Positions 52,530 through 62,800 of a DNA stretch of 64,000 nt are shown in pieces (the stretch's first letter is position 1; every line of letters starts with the position of its first letter). The stretch lies in assembly GCA_035638575.1 (NCBI GenBank), contig DASQZT010000039.1, forward strand, positions 1-64,000, written 5' to 3'. The notes beneath the pieces are model-generated. The model was not told where the DNA came from. It did not search any database and saw only the letters and a program-made list of their open reading frames with translations. The stretch comes from DASQZT01 sp035638575. Its GTDB lineage: Bacteria; Acidobacteriota; Terriglobia; Bryobacterales; Bryobacteraceae. The position numbers were made by a program, and so were the translations under genes.

Positions 52530-53288
52530 ATGAGCAAGCTGCGCGATCTGACGAGGCAGGGGCACCGGAGTTTTATCGCCGAGTGGGCCGGCAACATCAT
52601 TCTGCTCCTTTTCGGCACCACCACCCTCTTGCAGGCCTTCGTGATTCCCTCCGGCTCCATGGAAAGCACCCTGCTCATCGGCGATCACGTGCTGGTCGAT
52701 AAGCTCACCTACGCCCCCGCCGGCGCGCTTACCAGGCACTGTCTTCCGTACCGCGAGGTGCGCCGCGGCGACGTCATCGTGTTCCGCTTCCCGCTCGACA
52801 TCCGGATCGACTACGTGAAGCGCGCCATCGGCGTGCCGGGCGACCATATCCGGCTCGTGAACAAGCAGCTCATCCTCAACGGCAAGCCCGTGAACGAGCC
52901 TTACGCCATCCACATTCCCGCCATGGCGGATGCCTATCGCGACAACTTCCCCGGCGCTCCGCCCACGCCGGATGTGCGGCCCCGCGGTGTCGGGATGCTC
53001 CGCCAGAACGTGGTGAATGGCGAGTTGGTGGTGCCGCCGGGTTTCATCTTCGCCATGGGTGACAACCGCGAGAATTCCTCCGACAGCCGTTATTGGGGCC
53101 TGGTCCCCCGCGAGAACATCAAAGGCACGCCCATCCTGGTCTATTGGTCGTTCGACGCGCCGGAGGAAGATCTGGCCAATCCCGATATCGGGATCGGCCA
53201 CCTGCTGGACGTCGGCGCCCACTTCTTCACCAAGACGCGCTGGTCCCGGACCTTCAAGCTGATCCGTTCCTATCCTCTGAACCCGTGA
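52530..53288 (+). CDS. lepB: Signal peptidase I
   Basis: Signal peptidase I (252 aa) removes signal peptides from exported proteins at the outer face of the inner membrane. An N-terminal membrane helix (NIILLLFGTTTLLQAF) is followed by IPSGSMESTL with Ser43, and VKRAIGVPGD with Lys97, the catalytic dyad. The MGDNRENSSDSRYWG box is intact. GAGGAG lies 9 bases before ATG. It probably processes the many exported proteins of this region. Confidence 0.96.
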   Translation: MSKLRDLTRQGHRSFIAEWAGNIILLLFGTTTLLQAFVIPSGSMESTLLIGDHVLVDKLTYAPAGALTRHCLPYREVRRGDVIVFRFPLDIRIDYVKRAIGVPGDHIRLVNKQLILNGKPVNEPYAIHIPAMADAYRDNFPGAPPTPDVRPRGVGMLRQNVVNGELVVPPGFIFAMGDNRENSSDSRYWGLVPRENIKGTPILVYWSFDAPEEDLANPDIGIGHLLDVGAHFFTKTRWSRTFKLIRSYPLNP

Positions 53289-53366
53289 TTGATCCGCGCT
53301 GATCCGCGGCCCGAATCGTTTCCCGCCTGCGACACCCATCCCTGCCTGCCGTTATATTGGTTGCTG

Positions 53367-54368
53367 ATGAAGAAGCTCATCAATGATCCGCAGGCCGTGG
53401 TGCGCGAGTCGCTGGCTGGTCTCGCCCTCGCGCATGCGGATATCCTCCGCGTCTGTTTCGACCCCGTCTACGTAGTTCGCGCCGGCGCGCCCGTCCCCGG
53501 CAAGGTCGGAATCGTCTCCGGCGGCGGCAGCGGCCACGAGCCCATGCACGGCGGATTCGTGGGCCGCGGAATGCTCGACGCCGCCTGCCCCGGCCAGGTC
53601 TTCACTTCTCCCACGCCCGACCAGATCGAGGCCGCCACGCGCGCCGTCCACGGCGGAGCGGGCGTGCTCCACATCGTCAAGAACTACACCGGCGACATCA
53701 TGAATTTCGAAATGGCCGCCGAGCTGTGCCAGGCGCAAGGCGTGCAAGTGGAAGCCGTGGTCATCCACGACGATGTGGCCGTCGAAGACAGCCTCTACAC
53801 CGCCGGCCGCCGCGGCGTCGGCGCCACCGTCCTCGCCGAGAAGATCTGCGGGGCCGCCGCGGAGGCGGGCGCGGACCTCTCTTGCGTCGCCGCGCTTTGC
53901 CGAAAAGTCAACGACAACGCCCGCTCCATGGGAATGGCCCTGACCTCGTGCACCGTGCCCGCCGCCGGCAAGCCCACCTTCGATCTGGCCGAAAACGAAA
54001 TCGAGATGGGGATCGGCATCCACGGCGAGCCCGGCCGCGAGCGAATGCAGTTGCTCCCCGCGCGCGAGATCACCGCGCGCATGGCCGACAGCATTCTGCG
54101 CGACCTGCCGTTCCGCGCCGGCGACCAGGTCGTCGCCATGGTCAACGGCATGGGCGGTACCCCGCTCATGGAGCTGTACCTCGTCTACGGCGAGCTGGAG
54201 CACGTGCTCCGCAGCCGCGGAATCGCCGTCGCGCGCCGCCTGGTCGGCAACTACATCACCAGCCTCGAAATGGCCGGCTGCTCCATCACCCTGCTCCGCG
54301 CCGGCGACGAGTTGCTGTCGCTTTGGGACGCTCCGGTGCTGACTCCCGGCCTGCGATGGGGGATGTAA
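53367..54368 (+). CDS. dhaK: Dihydroxyacetone kinase subunit DhaK
   Basis: DhaK (333 aa) binds dihydroxyacetone covalently through a His; here His219 in GIGIHGEPG, matching His218 of Escherichia coli. SGGGSGHEP near residue 51 and NYTGDIMNFEMA are also diagnostic. It works with DhaL and the phosphoryl donor DhaM. ATG at 53367 was chosen from homologue starts (MKKLINDPQAVVRESL); an upstream frame extension to 53289 has no such match. dhaL starts 4 bases after its stop. Confidence 0.96.
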   Translation: MKKLINDPQAVVRESLAGLALAHADILRVCFDPVYVVRAGAPVPGKVGIVSGGGSGHEPMHGGFVGRGMLDAACPGQVFTSPTPDQIEAATRAVHGGAGVLHIVKNYTGDIMNFEMAAELCQAQGVQVEAVVIHDDVAVEDSLYTAGRRGVGATVLAEKICGAAAEAGADLSCVAALCRKVNDNARSMGMALTSCTVPAAGKPTFDLAENEIEMGIGIHGEPGRERMQLLPAREITARMADSILRDLPFRAGDQVVAMVNGMGGTPLMELYLVYGELEHVLRSRGIAVARRLVGNYITSLEMAGCSITLLRAGDELLSLWDAPVLTPGLRWGM

Positions 54369-54372
54369 CGGG

Positions 54373-54992
<620 letters not shown>

Positions 54993-54996
<4 letters not shown>

Positions 54997-57533
54997 TCGG
55001 CCTGGTTATCGTTTCCCACAGCGCCAGGCTGGCCGAAGGCGTCTGCGAGCTGGCCGCGCAAGTGGCCCAGGACAAGGTCCGCATGGCCGCGGCCGGCGGC
55101 ACCAGCGACCCGCAAAACCCCATCGGCACCGACGCCTTCAAAGTGCTCCGGGCCATCGAATCGGTCTACAGTGAGGACGGCGTCTTCGTCCTCACCGATC
55201 TGGGCAGCGCGGTTCTGAGCGCCGAAACCGCGCTCGAGATGCTGGACGCTGGCAAGCAGCCGCACGTGCGGCTGTGCCCCGGCTCTTTGGTGGAAAGCGC
55301 GGTTGCCATTGCCAGCCAGGCCGGCGCCGGTGCGGCGGTGGCCGAGATCGCGGGCGGGCGCCAGGAGGAGCAGTTCGTCACCGTTGCCAACCGCCTCGGA
55401 CTGCATGCGCGGCCCGCCGCGCAGCTCATCCGCCTGGCGCGCCGTTTTCAGGCGCGCGTCACCATCGAGAATCTCTCGCGCCCGGCGGGACCGTTCGATG
55501 CCGGCGGCATCCACGGCGTTCTCAGCCTGGGCGCGCGCCAGGGCCATCGCCTGCGGGTTCGCGCCGTAGGCCCGCAGGCCGCCGAGTCCGTGGCGGAGCT
55601 GGCGGCCTTCATCGAACGCCGCGAACCGGAAATCGCCGAAGCCGCACCAACACCCGCGCCGCCGTCCCAGCCTGCTGATGGAGAGCTGGCGGGAATCCCC
55701 GGATCGGCGGGCATCGCCATCGGGCCACTGGTGAGACCGCGCCCCGCCGCTCTTCCCGAGACCGCCCGCGTGGCCGCCGGCCCCGAGGCCGAGCGGCGCC
55801 GATTGCTCGACGCCATTCACGCCGCTCGCGCAGAGACCCGCCAGCTCTACGAATGGGCCGCGGCCCACGCTGCCGGCGCCTCCGGCATCTTCGACGCCCA
55901 GTTGCTCTTTCTCGAAGACCCCGAATTGATCGCCGCCGCATCGCACATGATCGCCGGCGGCCGGGCCGCCGCGGAATTCGCCTGGCGCGAATCGTCGCGC
56001 AAATTCGCAGAACGGATCAACCAGTTGGAGGATCCGTACCTGCGGGCGCGCGCGGCCGACGTGGAAGATGTCGCCGCACGCGTCTTGCGCCGGCTCATCG
56101 GCCTTGCGCCGCTTCACTCCACCGCCGGCCAACCGTGTGTAGTCGCCGCGCGCGACCTGACTCCCTCCGAAGCCGGCGGGCTCGATCCCGCGCTCGTCCT
56201 CGGCGTGTGCCTGGAGATGGGCAGCGCCAACCAGCACAGCGTCATCCTGGTGCGCGCCATGGGAATTCCGGCGGTGGTGGGGCTGGGGCCCGGCATCTCC
56301 GCCCTCCCCGACGGCACGGTCGTTGCGTTGGATGGCGAGCGTGGAACCATCTGGGTGTCGCCCGCGCCCGATCGGGCACGCGAACTTGAGCTCCGCCGCC
56401 GGCAATGGCTGGCTGACCGGAGCGCCGCTCAGGCCGAACGCCAGGCCCCCGCCGCCACGCGCGATGGGCATCGCATCCAGGTGTTCGCCAACCTGAGCCA
56501 CACGGCTGAAGTCGTCGATGCCTTGAACTGCGGCGCCGAGGGCGTGGGCGTGTTGCGTACCGAGTTCCTGTTTCTCGGCCGCGCCGCCGCGCCCGGCGAA
56601 GAAGAGCAACTGGCCGCCTACAGCACCATCGCCGAGGCGCTGGCCCCCCGGCCCCTGGTCGTCCGCACGCTCGATATCGGCGGCGACAAGAGTCTGCCCT
56701 ATGTCGACATCGGCGAGGAGGCCAACCCGTTTCTCGGCTGGCGCGGAATCCGCGTGACTTTGAGCCGCCGCGATCTGTTGCGGACGCAGCTTCGGGCCAT
56801 CCTCCGCGCCGCCTGCGGCCATTCCGTCGAGGTGCTCTTCCCCATGGTCTCTTCGCTGGCCGAGTTGCGCGAAGCGAAAGCGATCCTCGCGGCCGTTCAG
56901 GACGAGCTGCGCGCCATCCCCGCCGGCGTTCCGGCCGAGCCGCCCCCAGCGAAAGCCATCCCCGCCGGCGTTCCGGCCGAGCCGCCCTCAGCGAAAACCC
57001 TCCCTCCCGGCGTTCCCCCCGAGCCGCCCCAAGGGAAAACTATCCCGCCCGGTGTTCCCCCTGACCCGGGTCGACAGAAAGTGAAGGTGGGTATCATGAT
57101 CGAAGTGCCCTCGGCCGTTGCAGTCGCCGACCAACTGGCCCCCGAAGTGGACTTCTTCAGCATCGGCAGCAACGACCTCACGCAGTACACCATGGCCGCG
57201 GACCGCACCAACGCCCGCGTGGCCTTCCTCGCGGACGCCTTTCAGCCCGCCGTGTTACGCCTGATCCGCCAGGCCATCGATGCCGGCCGCCACGCCGGTA
57301 TCGGAGTCACGCTCTGCGGCGAGCTGGCCGCCGACCGCCTGGCGACGCCCTTGCTCCTGGGCCTCGGGCTCCGCGAATTCAGCGTCAGCGCGCCGCTCAT
57401 TCCTCAGCTCAAGCGCGCCATCTTGCGCTGGAGTCTACCCGAAGCCGAGGCGGTGGCTCGCGAGGCGATGTCTCTCGATTCCGCCGATGCCGTCCGCGCG
57501 TTTCTGGCGAGCCGTGTGGGAGGCGTCGCATGA
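54993..57533 (+). CDS. dhaM: DhaM phosphotransferase: EIIA(Man-like)-HPr-EI fusion
   Basis: An 846-residue PTS phosphoryl donor for DhaL. Domains in order: EIIA-like DhaM (1-125, active His9 in VIVSHSARLAEG), HPr (about 127-210, His138 in NRLGLHARPAAQ), and enzyme I (about 232-846). EI has the phosphoryl-carrying His415 (GSANQHSVILVRAMGIPAVVG), GVGVLRTEFLFLGR, the PEP-site ShIG-type SIGSNDLTQYTMAADR, and CGELAAD with the active Cys. So it can take phosphate directly from PEP. A four-copy proline-rich insertion (residues about 641-696) sits inside the EI PEP-binding barrel. ATG at 54993 (overlapping the dhaL stop) is preferred over GTG at 54984. Confidence 0.95.
56913..57080 (+). repeat. Four 42-bp tandem repeats coding a proline-rich insertion in EI
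   Basis: Exactly 168 bases, four units of 42 bases, coding AIPAGVPAEPPPAK, AIPAGVPAEPPSAK, TLPPGVPPEPPQGK and TIPPGVPPDPGRQK. Units 1 and 2 are nearly identical; 3 and 4 are diverged. It keeps the EI frame and lies between a helix (VQDELR) and the conserved strand VGIMIEVPSA. Confidence 0.9.
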
Positions 57534-58795
57534 CCGCCCAGGCGCCCGCGGCCCGCATCGCCGAAGCCCTCGGCCACCGCGCGCCCGGCCGCATCCCGGT
57601 GGATCTCGGATCGACCTTCGTCTCGGGCATCCACGTCAGTTGCGTTACGGCGCTGCGCGAATACTTCTCGCTCGACCCCGGTCCGGTCCGCGTAATCGAT
57701 CCCGGACAGATGCTCGGCGAGGTGGCTGGCGATCTGAAAGCGCTGCTGGGCATCGACACCGAACCGCTCTTGAGGAGAGCCACCAAGTTCGGCTTTCCGC
57801 TCGACGGCTGGAAGCCCTGGCGTATGGACGATGGCCTCGAGGTGCTGGTGCCCGGCGGCTTCAACACGACTAAAGATGCGGATGGCGCCACGCTGCTCTA
57901 TCCTTCGGGCGACCTCGCCGTGCCGCCCAGCGCCAAGATGCCCGCCGGCGGATATTTCTTCGACGGCATCATCCGGCAGCAGCCCATCGACGAGGACCGT
58001 CTCGATCCCGCGGACAACCTGGAGGAATTCGGGCCGGTCTCCGATGCGGATCTGGACGATCTCGAGAGCCGTGCGCAAGCCGCCCGCGCCACCGGCAGGG
58101 CGGTGGTGGCCAGTTTTGGTGGAACCAGTTTCGGCGACATCGCGCTGGTGCCCGGCATGAGCCTGAAGAATCCGCGCGGCATCCGCGACATTAGCGAGTG
58201 GTACATGTCCATCCGCTCGCGCCGCGACTACATCCGCCGCGTCTTCGAGGGACAGTGCGAAATCGGTCTGCGCAACCTGGAGCGGATCGCCGCGCGCGTG
58301 GCTCCTCTGGTGGATGTGATCAACATCTGCGGGACGGATTTCGGCACCCAGACTTCGTCCTTCTGTTCGGTCTCGACCTTCCGCGATTTGTGGTCGCCGT
58401 TCTACCGCCGCATCAACGACTGGATTCACCGCAACACGCCGTGGCGGACCTTCAAGCACTCCTGCGGCGCGGTGGAGAAGTTCATCGATCCGTTCCTCGA
58501 GTGCGGCTTCGACATTCTGAATCCCGTCCAGTGTTCCGCCGCCGGGATGGATCCGCGCGAGTTGAAGGAGCGATACGGCAGCCGCATCGTCTTCTGGGGC
58601 GGCGGTGTGGACACGCAGCACACCCTTCCGTTCGGAACGCCGGAGGAAGTCCGCGGTCAGGTGCTCTCCCGCTGCGAAGTCTTCTCGCGCGGCGGCGGCT
58701 ACGTCTTCAATCCGGTGCATAACATCCAGGCGGGCACGCCCGTGCGCAATATCGTGGCCCTGTTCGAAGCGCTCGGCGAGTTCCGCGGCTCCTGA
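57530..58795 (+). CDS. Uroporphyrinogen-decarboxylase (UroD)-family protein
   Basis: A 421-residue TIM-barrel protein of the UroD/methyltransferase (MtaA-like) superfamily. The start (RIAEALGHRAPGRIPVDLGS) matches the UroD-like pattern, and the C-terminal half has FKHSCGAVEKFIDPFLECGFDILNPVQ with a possible zinc-binding His-x-Cys, and YVFNPVHNIQAGTPVRNIVAL. Members in this subgroup are usually corrinoid or cofactor methyltransferases or demethylases, not haem enzymes. Its ATG overlaps the dhaM stop by 4 bases, so it belongs to the dihydroxyacetone kinase operon; the connection is unexplained. Confidence 0.82.
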   Translation: MTAQAPAARIAEALGHRAPGRIPVDLGSTFVSGIHVSCVTALREYFSLDPGPVRVIDPGQMLGEVAGDLKALLGIDTEPLLRRATKFGFPLDGWKPWRMDDGLEVLVPGGFNTTKDADGATLLYPSGDLAVPPSAKMPAGGYFFDGIIRQQPIDEDRLDPADNLEEFGPVSDADLDDLESRAQAARATGRAVVASFGGTSFGDIALVPGMSLKNPRGIRDISEWYMSIRSRRDYIRRVFEGQCEIGLRNLERIAARVAPLVDVINICGTDFGTQTSSFCSVSTFRDLWSPFYRRINDWIHRNTPWRTFKHSCGAVEKFIDPFLECGFDILNPVQCSAAGMDPRELKERYGSRIVFWGGGVDTQHTLPFGTPEEVRGQVLSRCEVFSRGGGYVFNPVHNIQAGTPVRNIVALFEALGEFRGS

Positions 58796-58800
58796 GAGAG

Positions 58801-58833
58801 TTACCGAGCCGCGACCGTAAGGGAGCGGTTCTT
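58801..58833. repeat. Dispersed repeat, GAGCCGC...ACCGTAAGGGAGCGG family, copy 3
   Basis: TTACCGAGCCGCGACCGTAA then GGGAGCGGTTCTT, six bases after the UroD-family stop. It holds both the TTACCGAGCCGC/GGAGCGGTTCTT parts found at 24521 and the GACCGTAAGGGAGCGG part found at 2554, so it looks like the complete form. Its minus-strand translation contains PLPYGRGS. Confidence 0.65.
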
Positions 58834-58862
58834 CAGCGGGGTGCGACCGGTGTCGTAGCAAA

Positions 58863-59189
58863 CTACTCGACGCCAAACCCAGCCGTAAAGCACACCCGCA
58901 CCGACTCCCAGTCCGAATCGGAGAGTCTTCCGATCAACCGGACCTCGCGCTGGGGTAGAGTGACCGGAAACAGCCTGAAGAACGACGCCGCATGCAGACC
59001 CGCTTGCTTCCAATCACGCAACGCACAATCGGTCGGAGCCAACGGCTTCGGAGCTTGTGTCGTCATCAGGCCGACCAGCACGTCGGGCCTGTGTCGATGG
59101 TAGTCTTCCGTTGAGAGCACCACTGCGGGACGAGTCTTGGTAACCTGCGCGCCGGGAAACGCCCAAATGACAACGTCTCCGGGTTTCAA
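58863..59189 (-). CDS. Type II toxin, PemK/MazF family
   Basis: A 108-residue protein with the PemK/MazF endoribonuclease pattern: KPGDVVIWAFPG at the N-terminus, TKTRPAVVLSTEDYH (conserved RPAVV strand), and a C-terminal RLIGRLSDSDWESVRV. These toxins cut RNA and are held in check by a partner antitoxin. The start is a TTG at 59189 overlapping the antitoxin stop (TTGA), matching the usual MkpGDVV start. It lies next to the NACHT gene in a likely defence patch. Confidence 0.85.
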   Translation of the reverse strand: MKPGDVVIWAFPGAQVTKTRPAVVLSTEDYHRHRPDVLVGLMTTQAPKPLAPTDCALRDWKQAGLHAASFFRLFPVTLPQREVRLIGRLSDSDWESVRVCFTAGFGVE

Positions 59190-59401
59190 CGGTCCTTCCG
59201 TTCCTGATCTTCGAAGCGCCGCACAGCGGACGCGGTCGCTTCAGCGAGATCCTCGTCAGTCCAGGAATCGGACCACTGGATCGGGCGCCCGCTCGCGAGA
59301 TCAGCAAGTGGACGAGCCCAATTCAGGACCTTCCCAACTTTTTCCGGCGGGAGTGCCCGGACGGCACGGATTCGCAATTCTTCCTGTGCGCTGAGCACCA
59401 T
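59186..59401 (-). CDS. Antitoxin partner of the PemK/MazF toxin
   Basis: A 71-residue acidic-tailed protein (DEDLAEATASAVRRFEDQERKDR) directly upstream of and overlapping the toxin gene by 4 bases, the standard antitoxin-toxin order. The N-terminal part (AQEELRIRAVRALPPEKVGKVLNWA) is helical; the C-terminus would wrap the toxin. No DNA-binding motif was clearly recognised. Its role rests mainly on position and size. Confidence 0.75.
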   Translation of the reverse strand: MVLSAQEELRIRAVRALPPEKVGKVLNWARPLADLASGRPIQWSDSWTDEDLAEATASAVRRFEDQERKDR

Positions 59402-59489
59402 ATTCCTATTCTATCCTCACCGAATTACCGCGAATGCCGATATGGGAGCCAGGCGTTCGTCCTCAAGTCCATCCGGTGAACTGGAGTCC

Positions 59490-59533
59490 GGAAAAGCTGG
59501 ACGCCGGAAAAGCTGGACGCCGGAAAAGCTCCG
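59490..59533. repeat. Tandem 16-bp repeat, 2.75 copies, in the gap before the NACHT gene
   Basis: Unit GGAAAAGCTGGACGCC at 59490 and 59506, then GGAAAAGCTCC from 59522. It lies in the 496-bp non-coding stretch 59402-59897 between the toxin-antitoxin pair and the NACHT gene. Nothing else was recognised there; a 159-codon plus-strand frame has low-quality, Arg/Ser-rich composition and is not credited. Confidence 0.6.
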
Positions 59534-59897
59534 GAACATCACCCGGCGATTCGCCTCTGACTTTACAGACTACCCACTTAACGGCCAAGCGCTTCAACGG
59601 CCGGCCTGACTCCGTCAACGGCGTTTCACGGGAGCGACCCGCCAGCACTGGCACTCCGGGCGGGATGGTGGCTTGCGTGACTAATGTCTTTTCGCGACCC
59701 TTCAGCCGGGTTTTTCTTGGGCTCCTGGTTCGGTGGAGTGCGAGACCGCCGGGCCGTGCCCTCGATCAACTTGCGGGTCTGAGTTCATTACGCACCGAAC
59801 GCGCCCCAGCCTCAAGCTTTTTCGCCATTGCGAACCTGCGGGTGCTTTCCCTTCGATGTATATTGAGGATGACCGCTCGAAGCTGCGGCCAACACAT

Positions 59898-62800
59898 ATG
59901 GACTACCCACTAGAGAACCTTGGCCCTGAGCACTTTCAGGAATTCTGTCAGGCGCTCCTGTTACGAGAGCACCCCAATGTCCAGTGTTTCCCTGTTGCGC
60001 AACCCGACGGCGGACGCGACGCAATTTCCTACATTTCTGAGCAGAGCGCGGGCAAATTCGTCATCTTTCAAGTCAAGTACTCCAGAAGGCCTTTGGCAGA
60101 GGCCGATCCACACAAGTGGTTGCTCGCGATAATGGATGAGGAACTTCCGAAAGTTAAGAAGTTGGTGCCGCGCGGAGCCATACAGTTCTACCTGATCACC
60201 AACATCAAAGGCACTTCCCACCTCGATGTCGGATCGATGGACCAACTTAGCGACCGCTTCCGTGGTGAGCTTTCCATCCCATTCATGTGTTGGTGGCGTG
60301 ATGACATCAACCGGCGCCTTGACAACGCCTGGGCGGTCAAGTGGGTCTACCCTGAGCTCATGACCGGTCCGGACTTTCTTCGGGCCGTAATCGAATCAGG
60401 GCTGTCCGAGCATCATGAGCGAAGGGAAGGCGCGATTCGGGCATTTCTCGCCCAGCAGTACAGCACTGATGAACAGGTCCGCTTCAAGCAAGTCGAACTC
60501 CAGAATCATCTGATCGACTTGTTCGTGGATGTCCCCGTGGTATTTCGCGAGCTTGGGTCCGACTATCGGCAAGCCAGGCTATTCCAGGGAATCGTTGGGA
60601 ATATTCTCCACCGCACCCTCGACCCTGATGACGCTCAGGCAACGATGTATCAGCATGACTACCGACACTATGGCGAGGCGCCAGTCGGATCAGCAGCCCT
60701 GTTGCTGGACGCACAGTTTCAGGCTAGATTGCCCCACATTGTCTTGGAAGGCGCACCAGGGCAGGGTAAATCGACGATAACGCAGTATGTTTGCCAAGTG
60801 CATCGGATGAGGCTGCTGAAGGATGCCGAGGCCCTAGGGAAGCTTCCTCTTGAGTACCGAGACGTGCCTCCCCGCTTGCCGATTAGAATAGATCTTCGAG
60901 ATTTTGCCACGTGGCTAGGCAGGCAAGATCCCTTCGGTGGCGATGAGAAGAAGGAGCCTCCCGCTGGGTGGCGTAAGTCCATCGAGTCCTTCATTGCCGC
61001 TCTCATTGGATTCCATTCTGGCGGTACGAATTTTACGACTGACGATCTTTTGGCAGTGTTCCGAATCAGTTCAGTCCTTATCGTGTTAGACGGATTGGAT
61101 GAGGTCGCCGACATCAACCGACGCCACGAGGTAGTTGAGGAGATCATGAAGGGTATTCAACGGTTGGAGGCTAACGCGGCGTCGCTTCAGACCGTAGTCA
61201 CCAGCCGTCCGGCGGCGTTCGCAAATTCCCCTGGCATGCCGCCAGATAGATACCCTTACTTTCAGCTCGCCTCCTTGACGCAGTCTCTGATCAACCAATA
61301 CGCGGACAAATGGCTTCGAGGTCGACGGATTGACGGCAAAGAGGCATCCGACTTCAAGAAGACGCTCAGAGACAAACTCGAATACCCGCACCTTCGCGAT
61401 CTCGCCCGAAATCCGATGCAGCTGACGATTTTGCTGAGCCTAATTCTCACCCGAGGGAGTTCTCTCCCCGACAAAAGGACAGCGCTCTATGACAACTATG
61501 TTGATCTATTCTTCAACCGAGAATCAGAAAAGAGCCCTGTAGTCCGCGAGCATCGCGACCTTTTGATAGACATTCACAGGTACCTTGCGTGGGTGCTCCA
61601 ATCTGAGGCTGAGCAAGGAGACGCTCGCGGAAGTATCTCACAGGATCGTTTGCAGCAGACTCTAGCGAGTTATCTCGCCCGAGAGGAACAGCCAACAACC
61701 CTTGCAACGGAATTGTTCACGGGAATGGTCGAGCGAGTCGTGTTTTTGGTTTCTCGAGTCGAGGGTACGTTTGAGTTTGAGGTACAGCCCTTACGTGAAT
61801 ACTTCGCGGGTCGCTTTTTGTATGAAACCGCTCCGTACTCGCCGCCTGGAAAAGAACAACGTGGAACGAAGCCAGATCGATTTGACGCTCTCGCTCGAAA
61901 CTTCTACTGGACGAACGTCACACGGTTCTACGCGGGGTGCTTCAGTAAGGGTGAGCTACCAGCGCTTGTAGAGCGCTTGGAAGAGCTAGCGAACGATGAA
62001 GGATTTAAGACGACTACGCATCCTAGAATGCTTGCTTGTACGTTATTGGCAGACTGGGTATTTTCGCAGAATCCCAAGTCAGTCGCAAAGGTAGTGAAGC
62101 TAGTGCTTGACGGCATCGGCCTACGGTACCTATTAGCCTCTGGGTCGCACCCACGTCGGCATCGAACGTCTTGGAACCCGATTACACTGCCGCCCAAGTG
62201 CGGTCGAGAGGAACTAGTTAAAAGGGCATTCGACATCCTTGCAAGCGCTCCTCCGGCCGACTACGGATTTGAAATTGTCGAGCTGCTCAGAGCCAACGTT
62301 ATATCAGTAGACGAATCCATATCGGCGTGGCGGGAACGTGCGAGTTCGGTGATGCCGCCTCGGTGGCTAGAGTATGGTCTGAGGCTCGGAGTCCTATCTC
62401 GGCTTGCTTTGAGCGAGATTGCCGACCTTGTAGAGAGGCCGGATTGCTCAGAAGAGTCTATGGATCTCCTCTATCGGGCTAGGCGGCTCGATTATCTGGA
62501 GCGGGACGAGAGGACTTTTGAGCTGTCCGTGGCCGCTATTTTGGCGCGGGAAATGCGTCCACATCACCAGCGGCGTATGGAATCGGCCCTCGACGCGTTG
62601 AGCCACGCGCTTGATCTTACCCGGTACGCAACAGCGTTTTCGGATCGGGTGCCAGTCGCCTTGTCAAAGGTGCTAGCCCAGCAGAACGTACCGGAGCACC
62701 TGCACTGGGGGCCAGAACTCGCGACAAACACCGAACTGTACCTGAGCCACAGAAAGTGCGTTGAAGTTGCTGCTCTCGCACAGGAGGAGTCTGAGAAAAC

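Noticed and set aside
57404..58876. 490-codon minus-strand frame beneath the UroD-family gene
   Set aside because: Shadow frame; its N-terminus is translated from the dispersed repeat at 58801 (PLPYGRGS).
59490..59533. Possible CRISPR-like array
   Set aside because: Units are 16 bp and directly abutting, with no spacers and no cas genes nearby.
59434..59913. 159-codon frame before the NACHT gene
   Set aside because: Runs through the 16-bp repeat and into the NACHT gene in another frame; composition not protein-like.
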